Source of the DNA: Mucilaginibacter pineti
GTDB lineage: Bacteria; Bacteroidota; Bacteroidia; Sphingobacteriales; Sphingobacteriaceae
DNA length: 64,000 nt
Direction of reading: 5' to 3'
NCBI RefSeq assembly: GCF_900101875.1
Contig: NZ_FNAI01000010.1
Span: 210,338-274,337, forward strand
Positions 58,171 to 64,000 of the stretch are shown here, in pieces (position 1 is the stretch's first letter; the number at the start of each line of letters is the position of its first letter). The notes under the pieces were generated by a model. That model worked only from the letters and a program-made list of their open reading frames with translations, did no database searches and was not told the DNA's origin. Made by a program: the position numbers and the translations under genes.

Positions 58171-60198
58171 ATGAAATTGAAAAGCACCATAAAAATATTA
58201 CTGACAGGCACTATAGCTATCGCGGTGGGTAACAAAGTTGCTATCGCGCAGCAGTTAACACCTGTAGATATCAAAAACGTTGTTATTAACGATACATTTT
58301 GGTCGCCAAAGCTGAATACTTTACATACCGTTACGGTTTATGATGTGCTCGATAAACTGGAGGGAAAATACCAGCCCGATCGCGATGACCTGATACAGGA
58401 AAAAGAAAAAACAGGACGTACCCGTGACGCCTTCCTTAATTTCGACCGTGTGGCGCAAGAGAAAACAAGTACTGGCGAAAGCGATGGGCCGCCATGGTGT
58501 GATGGCTTGGTATACGAAAGCATCCGTGGCGCTGCCGACTTACTGGTTGCCCGGCCAGATAAAAAACTGGAACAGAAACTTGATGGCTATATCGATAGAA
58601 TAGCGGCAGCACAGGCAGCCGATCCCGAAGGTTATATTAATACCTATACTACCCTTAACCGCCCCTCTCAACGCTGGGGAACAAACGGCGGTGACGACCG
58701 CTGGCAGCACGACCTATACAACGCAGGCATGCTGGTAGATGCAGGTGTGCATTATTACAATGCAACGGGCAAAACCAAACTGCTGCAGGTAGCAGTTAAA
58801 ATGGCCGACTATATGTGCAAAGTTATGGGCGATGCTCCAAAACTGAATGTTATACCCGGCCATGCTGGTCCGGAAGAAGCTTTCTTTAAGCTTTACCTGC
58901 TGTTTAAAGGCCAGCCCGCACTTGCCGATAAGATACATGCTCCTGTAACAACGGATGCTTATTTAAGCCTGGCAAAATATTGGATAGAGCACCGCGGCTT
59001 CCCCGCCGATGCGGATGGCTCGCGCAAAAGACAAGTTTACGGCAGTTATAATCAGGACGATCAGTCTGTATTTACACAGCAAACTATAGAAGGCCATGCA
59101 GTACGCGCAACATTATTAGGTACTGCTATTGCTGCCATCGGCGCTTATGATAATGATGACCGTTATATACAAACCGCCAATCGTTACTGGGATAATATGG
59201 TCGGCAAACGTACATTTATTACAGGCGGGCAAGGCGCCATTGCCGACGACGAAAAATTTGGAAAGGATTATTACCTTCCGCAATCTGCCTACCTGGAAAC
59301 CTGCGCGTCTATAGGTGCCGCCTTTTTCAGTGAGCGCATGAACGAGTTGCAAGCAAATGGTAAATACATGGACGAGTTTGAGCGTGCGCTTTATAACAAT
59401 ATCCTCTCGGGTGTTTCGCTGGATGGCAGCCATTATAACTACGAAAATTCGTTAATTTCAACCAATCATCCGCGTTGGGTGTGGCATAGCTGCCCGTGCT
59501 GCCCGCCCATGATATTAAAAATGGCCGGTGCATTGCCTGGTTTCATTTACGCTACAGATAAACAAAAAGGTATATACGTGAATTTATTCATCGGCAGCAC
59601 GGCCCGCATTGGTAAGGGCGCGAATCTTGTGAACATCAGCCAGCATACAGGTTATCCGTGGAATGGAAGTATTCAACTCAATGTAGATCCTGTTACGGCA
59701 AGTAATTTCTCAATACGTGTACGCATCCCGGGCTGGGCTACCGGTAAAGAAAATCCGTATGATCTATACAGTTCCAAATCGACCGGACAGGTAAAACTTT
59801 CGGTAAATGAGAAAGCCATCAACGTACATATTGAGAACGGCTACGCGGTAATATCACGTAAGTGGCACAAAGGCGATAAAATCATGTTAACTATCCCCAT
59901 GCAGCCGCGTGTAGTTGAGCCTAACAGCCAGGTGGCCGAGTTAAATAACAAACTGGCTATAGCGGCCGGTCCGCTGGTTTACGCTTTTGAAGCAAACGAC
60001 AACCCGCAGCTTACCGGAAGCACCCTTGCCAATAACGAAACCTTACAGTTACAACCGAAACCCGGGCTGCTGAAAGGAATAAACGTAATACAAATAACCT
60101 CGCCAGATAAGAGGCAGACCCTTACAGCAATTCCGTTTTACGCAATAGGTAACCGGGATAAAAGTAATTACCAGGTTTGGATGAATAAGGCGCAGTAG
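58171..60198 (+). CDS. GH127 beta-L-arabinofuranosidase
   Basis: A 675-residue protein with signal peptide (ILLTGTIAIAVGNKVAIA) and a GH127 (formerly DUF1680) catalytic barrel. Catalytic and zinc residues are seen: Glu and Cys in YLETCASIG (~375), and the HSCPCCPP motif (~435) whose Cys residues include the nucleophile in HypBA1-type enzymes. A C-terminal beta domain follows. It acts on beta-linked arabinofuranosides, complementing the GH51 enzyme ten bases upstream. Confidence 0.92.
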   Translation: MKLKSTIKILLTGTIAIAVGNKVAIAQQLTPVDIKNVVINDTFWSPKLNTLHTVTVYDVLDKLEGKYQPDRDDLIQEKEKTGRTRDAFLNFDRVAQEKTSTGESDGPPWCDGLVYESIRGAADLLVARPDKKLEQKLDGYIDRIAAAQAADPEGYINTYTTLNRPSQRWGTNGGDDRWQHDLYNAGMLVDAGVHYYNATGKTKLLQVAVKMADYMCKVMGDAPKLNVIPGHAGPEEAFFKLYLLFKGQPALADKIHAPVTTDAYLSLAKYWIEHRGFPADADGSRKRQVYGSYNQDDQSVFTQQTIEGHAVRATLLGTAIAAIGAYDNDDRYIQTANRYWDNMVGKRTFITGGQGAIADDEKFGKDYYLPQSAYLETCASIGAAFFSERMNELQANGKYMDEFERALYNNILSGVSLDGSHYNYENSLISTNHPRWVWHSCPCCPPMILKMAGALPGFIYATDKQKGIYVNLFIGSTARIGKGANLVNISQHTGYPWNGSIQLNVDPVTASNFSIRVRIPGWATGKENPYDLYSSKSTGQVKLSVNEKAINVHIENGYAVISRKWHKGDKIMLTIPMQPRVVEPNSQVAELNNKLAIAAGPLVYAFEANDNPQLTGSTLANNETLQLQPKPGLLKGINVIQITSPDKRQTLTAIPFYAIGNRDKSNYQVWMNKAQ

Positions 60199-60321
60199 GC
60201 GGGTGTTGGATGTTGATTTTTAGTTAGTTAAAGGTTACTTACCGATACAGAAAGTAATTAGTATATGATTATCAATTAGTTAGTTTATTTGAGGTACAAA
60301 ATAGATACAAAAAGCAAAAAA

Positions 60322-61425
60322 TTAGCCTAAATTCAACTGATATCGTATCGATCTTCCCGCCCCTTCCTGCACAAAAATGCCGATGACTTGGATCTCTTGC
60401 AGATCACGAGTGGCGGTAGCTTTAGAGGTTTTAGTAATGCCAATATATTTCTTAGCTGTCATCCCTCCTTCAAATCCATCGGCGCCTTTTTCGAGCATCT
60501 TATTGACAGCTTTCAATTGTCGCTCGTTAAGCTGATGCTTATATCGGTCGAAAAATTGAGCTTTCCTCAGGGTAAACTGCACCATAGCCTTTGTATCGCG
60601 TTGGGCTTCCAAAATTACGGAAGCAAAATAATTAATCCAAGCGGTGATATCCAATGACCGTTGCGCTTCCTTTAAGGCAGCGTAATAGGCCGCTTTATCG
60701 TGCTCAATAATTTTAGACAGGCTCAGCATTACAGGGCGTCCAATAGATTGCGACAACGCTTTCTCTGCGATAGCACGACCAACGCGACCATTCCCATCTT
60801 CAAACGGGTGGATGGATTCAAAATATAGATGGGACACGGCTGACTTTAATACTGCTTCAGCAACTTCGCCTTTTAGTGGAAAAGTAGCCTTATTGTACCA
60901 TTGAACAAACCTCTCCATTTCTTTAGGAACATCTGAAGATGGCGGGGCTTCATAGTGTACGACCTCTCGGCCATACGCACCTGAAATTATCTGCATTGGC
61001 TCGGCCCCTATTCGCCATTCTCCAGGGTTAACATTCCGTGCACCGGTCATCAACATATCGTGCCAGGCCTTGAGCATATCCAAGCTTAGTGGTTGATCAA
61101 ACGATTTCCGGACTTCCAGCATCAATTGAGCCACTCCACCCGCTCGTTGATCCTTTACATTAATGAGCGTTTCATTCAGCCCGAGATTATTTCTAATAGA
61201 CGACATTACATCCTCACGACTGATATACTCGCCCTCAATTTCAGAGGTTTTAACTGCTTCAGACAACATGAGCTGAAGAAGTGTTTCTTGCTTTAAGTCG
61301 TCGGATAGCCCTTGAATTACACCACTTACTTCTCCGGTCTCTTGCGCAAACGCCAAGATTAACGGTTGGATTTCCTGTACTTCATAAACGAAGTTAGGCC
61401 ATTCTGGAAGTTGCCAATTGTACAT
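60322..61425 (-). CDS. Fic family AMPylator with self-inhibitory motif
   Basis: A 367-residue protein. N-terminal DUF4172-like region with the inhibitory motif TSEIEG (60-65, [S/T]xxxE[G/N]); Fic motif HPFEDGNGRVGR (206-217), complete with catalytic His; C-terminal winged-helix with TKTSKATATRDLQEI. Fic enzymes transfer AMP to proteins; the N-terminal glutamate normally blocks ATP binding (class II). The winged helix may couple it to DNA. It lies near DUF262 genes in an accessory region. Confidence 0.92.
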   Translation of the reverse strand: MYNWQLPEWPNFVYEVQEIQPLILAFAQETGEVSGVIQGLSDDLKQETLLQLMLSEAVKTSEIEGEYISREDVMSSIRNNLGLNETLINVKDQRAGGVAQLMLEVRKSFDQPLSLDMLKAWHDMLMTGARNVNPGEWRIGAEPMQIISGAYGREVVHYEAPPSSDVPKEMERFVQWYNKATFPLKGEVAEAVLKSAVSHLYFESIHPFEDGNGRVGRAIAEKALSQSIGRPVMLSLSKIIEHDKAAYYAALKEAQRSLDITAWINYFASVILEAQRDTKAMVQFTLRKAQFFDRYKHQLNERQLKAVNKMLEKGADGFEGGMTAKKYIGITKTSKATATRDLQEIQVIGIFVQEGAGRSIRYQLNLG

Positions 61426-61601
61426 GATGAGCCGATTAGGTTATATAATCGACTCAAATATAATAAAATATTGAGCCGATTGTAATTTTAATCAGCTCAA
61501 ACTACTCTAATTAATCAAAATATTTAATATAATTACAGATACTATATGCGATTTGAACCATAGGTTCATTTTATCCATAAATATCTATATCACACAGTCG
61601 C

Positions 61602-63209
61602 TCAGGAATTTGAGGTAGAAAATGTAGGATCTTCATAAACCAAACCGAGTGTTTCAACAAACTTACGCTCTTCATTCATAATCAATTGCTTTCTCAGATC
61701 AATAATCTCATCCCTTTTTAAGCGTTGATAAAGATCTATCATCTCTTCGTTAATGAAATAGCGCTCTAAATCAGGGCGCCAATCATCAAGTAAGTAAGAT
61801 ACATCTGATGATTTTAGCCATATTAAATCATGATTACGCAAGGTTGGCACGATTGACGCGGGGTAGTAATCTCCTTTGTTGTTTCGGATGTCGTAAAATA
61901 GAAAAGATAAACTTACCTCATCAACATCCTGGAAATTAATACGCCGAAACCCGTTGCTATAATTTAAAAGGAATAACACCAAAGCCTTAGCTCTAACACT
62001 ACCAAAGTGAATCTTGTTCGGAAAATCCCCTACAATAAAAGAGGTTTCTGGCCGATCGTTGTAAAAAGGATTAACGGAATGACCTTCTAAAAATGATATA
62101 AAATTAGTAAACGCTTCTTTTCGCTTACTTGGTGAAAGTATAGTAAAGTAATTAGAATAAGTAGTTTGCCAGAACCAACGTTTTAAGGCTTCTTTATCAT
62201 CCTGATTAGGTTCAGCAATTCGATTAAAGAATTCAGTAATAAAAATTAATTGAATACTTGCGGGCAATAGTTTACTGTCAACCACGAGTAGCTCCTCATA
62301 AAGAAACTTAACCGCTTTTTTTATACTTTCTATACTTCTGAAAGCCTTATCACGAAAATCAGGTTGTTCGACCACCTCATCCATTTTCATTTCAAAATAT
62401 ATCTTTCCAAAAGCGCTTTGAATACATTGCAGAACCACCTCTCGTTTAATGTTTCCGAAATTGAACGGTTTTAATTCAGCTAGCAAATTATCAATTTCTG
62501 TACCTAAACGAAAATTTTCGTCCATGTCATAGGTACGGGCAGAGACGATCCAATCCGGGGAAATAGTGGATCCTTTGGAATTCAGGCGCCAAAAAATATC
62601 AACAGCTTCGTCCACAGTTCCTCCATTTATGTCGATAGATGGTAGGTAGAAGCTTAAAAGTGTGTTACCGATCTGCTCATATCTTTCGAGTAACAGCTCT
62701 ATTTCTTCTTCGTCCCGGCTAAACAGCTTTCGCTGCCACAAAAATGTTTCCTTGTTATCGATAAGCATATAAATTGGAACTTGGTAATATTCCAAACTAT
62801 TGCTGCGTTGTGGAGCGAACTCCTCCGTTTTCAGATCGTAATAAATACGAAAGTTTTTAAGCAGTTGGTCATCTATAGCTAACGTGGTTTTATTGGGATT
62901 GATAAGACAGCCTATTAAAGTGCTGATACGTTGAAAGCCGTCAAGCACATAAAAAAAATTATCTGCATTCTGCGGGATAATATAAGGTCCAATCTTTGTA
63001 TTTTCACCATAAGAACGATCGGGTTTCCATAACAAGATAGTACCTATAGGATAGCCCATTTTTAAGCTATTGAATAGTTCTATCATGTTGGTTATTGTCC
63101 AAATAAAATCTCGCTGGAATCCTGGAATCTGGATCAGCCCATTTTCTATATCGCTAATATAATCCGTCAACCGGCGAACCCTAGTCGTTATCTTCAATTT
63201 AGCGCTCAT
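61602..63209 (-). CDS. DUF262 protein
   Basis: A 535-residue protein with N-terminal DUF262: IPGFQRDFIW (28-37) and DGFQRISTLIG (90-100) match the conserved IPxFQRxxxW and DGxQRxxxL motifs of the ParB-like nucleotide-binding fold. The C-terminal two thirds are helical with no recognised nuclease motif, so the partner gene may supply catalysis. DUF262 proteins occur in defence systems such as GmrSD. It overlaps the upstream TOPRIM-like gene by four bases (ATGA), so the two are coupled. Confidence 0.88.
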   Translation of the reverse strand: MSAKLKITTRVRRLTDYISDIENGLIQIPGFQRDFIWTITNMIELFNSLKMGYPIGTILLWKPDRSYGENTKIGPYIIPQNADNFFYVLDGFQRISTLIGCLINPNKTTLAIDDQLLKNFRIYYDLKTEEFAPQRSNSLEYYQVPIYMLIDNKETFLWQRKLFSRDEEEIELLLERYEQIGNTLLSFYLPSIDINGGTVDEAVDIFWRLNSKGSTISPDWIVSARTYDMDENFRLGTEIDNLLAELKPFNFGNIKREVVLQCIQSAFGKIYFEMKMDEVVEQPDFRDKAFRSIESIKKAVKFLYEELLVVDSKLLPASIQLIFITEFFNRIAEPNQDDKEALKRWFWQTTYSNYFTILSPSKRKEAFTNFISFLEGHSVNPFYNDRPETSFIVGDFPNKIHFGSVRAKALVLFLLNYSNGFRRINFQDVDEVSLSFLFYDIRNNKGDYYPASIVPTLRNHDLIWLKSSDVSYLLDDWRPDLERYFINEEMIDLYQRLKRDEIIDLRKQLIMNEERKFVETLGLVYEDPTFSTSNS

Positions 63210-63909
63210 AGTAATTTCTCAATGGCTTTAATTATATTTTCTAATTCCTGCGGATCGTTCTGATGTGCCGTCCGACTTATTAATGACTGGCGATGAACCC
63301 CATGATTTGTCATAAATTTAGGAAATTCTGACTTAAAATTACCAACTCCGGAACCATTCGCTAAAATGGCCAAGTTGGCGTCTGATACGGTAGCATAATG
63401 CGCTGCCACCGTCACATCCAATAGCGCTCGTGTCTTCCCTTCAAATCCATGCTGCAGATTGTAAAAATCGATCTGAATCGGTGTCATAGACCGGAACGCG
63501 TCTATGAATACTTGGGACATATATCTAGTTAGGAAAGGATATGCTTCAATCGGAAGATAGTTTTCCATGCTGCGTTTTTCTAGAATGTGAATCGGTATAT
63601 TGAAATGGCCGTATTTAGCTATCAATAAATCGTATTCATGTTTGCGCGGCTCAGCTGGATGTTTTTTATCACTATCGACAATGACATAGCATCGTAAATA
63701 AACATGTTTCTCTTTTGGCAACGTATTATAAGACTGCATTTTACCCTCAATGAAATTACCTACGTTAGCGCATCCTCCAGCATTTTCAAATTGTAACCAA
63801 CCATTGGCTAAATGTTCCCTGAGCCTTGTTCCTTGAGCAAGGTGTCTAATCACTGCCTCAATAAAATACCCATCATTCAAACTATTTTCCAAGATAACTG
63901 ATACTGTGG
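63206..63909 (-). pseudogene. TOPRIM/DUF4435-like nuclease, 5' end replaced by IS
   Basis: The body (from about TVSVILENSLNDGYFIEAVI) shows features of a TOPRIM-type domain: a start like VxxEgxxDxxFI, YVIVDSDKKHP with paired acids (107, 109 in the open frame) and LEKRSMENYLP (about 139-147), as in OLD- and DUF4435-type proteins. The open frame reaches 63994 but its first ~28 codons lie in IS terminal repeats, so the original N-terminus is lost. It overlaps DUF262 by four bases, suggesting a two-gene defence pair now disrupted. Confidence 0.55.
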
Positions 63910-64000
63910 AGATTCCGCTCAAACTGACCACCCCATTCCGGTTTAAAGTGACCACCCGTTCCGGGTTCAAACTGACCACCCCATTCCGGAGCAAACTGAC
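63910..64000. mobile_element. Insertion sequence end with 24-bp terminal repeats
   Basis: Four copies of a CAAACTGAC unit (one is TTAAAGTGAC) end at 63928, 63952, 63976 and 64000, spaced exactly 24 bases, with CACCCCATTCCGG-type sequence between. Multiple short direct repeats at the end are typical of IS21-family elements (IstA/IstB) of Bacteroidota, as I remember them. The rest lies beyond the window. Confidence 0.75.

Noticed and set aside
1..64000. tRNA or rRNA genes
   Set aside because: No sequence that folds as a tRNA or matches rRNA was noticed on reading both strands; a tRNAscan-SE run would settle it.

Overview
The window looks like a chromosome segment of a Bacteroidota bacterium of the Sphingobacteriaceae type, probably Mucilaginibacter or a close relative. 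This rests on a type IX secretion C-terminal domain, many TTG starts, TAnnTTTG-type -7 promoter boxes, GH51/GH127 arabinofuranosidases, small 2-TM proteins, and a genome rich in short palindromic and heptamer repeats. The genus is inference only. No rRNA, tRNA or CRISPR array was seen.

Layout. 1-20.8 kb: the structural part of a tailed prophage, all on the minus strand. In transcription order it holds terminase small and large subunits, a probable tail assembly chaperone with a -1 frameshift site, several tail proteins, a disturbed tape-measure region, a ClpP-like protease fused to a scaffold, major capsid, probable tail tube, portal, a connector candidate and the start of a tail-fibre-like gene that runs off the window. 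No integrase, lysis gene or att site is visible. 21.0-22.1 kb: an Xre/RES toxin-antitoxin pair next to the phage edge. 22.2-30 kb: envelope genes (BamA-like barrel, lipoprotein, RRM protein, a 1297-residue NHL/Ig protein with a T9SS domain, GNAT). 30-34 kb: small accessory genes around an S24 repressor and an XRE regulator. 34-53.7 kb: mostly housekeeping and envelope genes (TPR protein, YnfA, hydrolase, amidase, YceI, DUF2130, ABC ATPase, Lrp/EamA pair, metallophosphoesterase, TIGR02757) plus a candidate two-gene DUF6169-like module. 53.8-60.2 kb: an arabinose-polymer locus (SGNH esterase, AraC regulator, GH51, GH127). 60.3-64 kb: an accessory island with Fic and a DUF262 plus TOPRIM-like pair whose 5' end is cut by the repeat-rich end of an insertion sequence.

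The strongest candidate for something undescribed is the 9.3-13.2 kb segment. Three divergent paralogues of a single-pass membrane protein each sit behind the same ~67 bp AT-rich upstream repeat. Each is followed by a palindromic leader element and the start of a phage gene (two stubs and, last, the full tape measure). Truncated tape-measure N-termini lie in between, and three tiny paralogous genes run on the opposite strand. The same palindromic leader precedes the small terminase, the protease-scaffold gene and a 76-residue gene, so it looks like a phage-wide control element. A membrane protein expressed from its own promoter next to the tape-measure gene suggests a superinfection-exclusion or DNA-injection control cassette; that function is inference.
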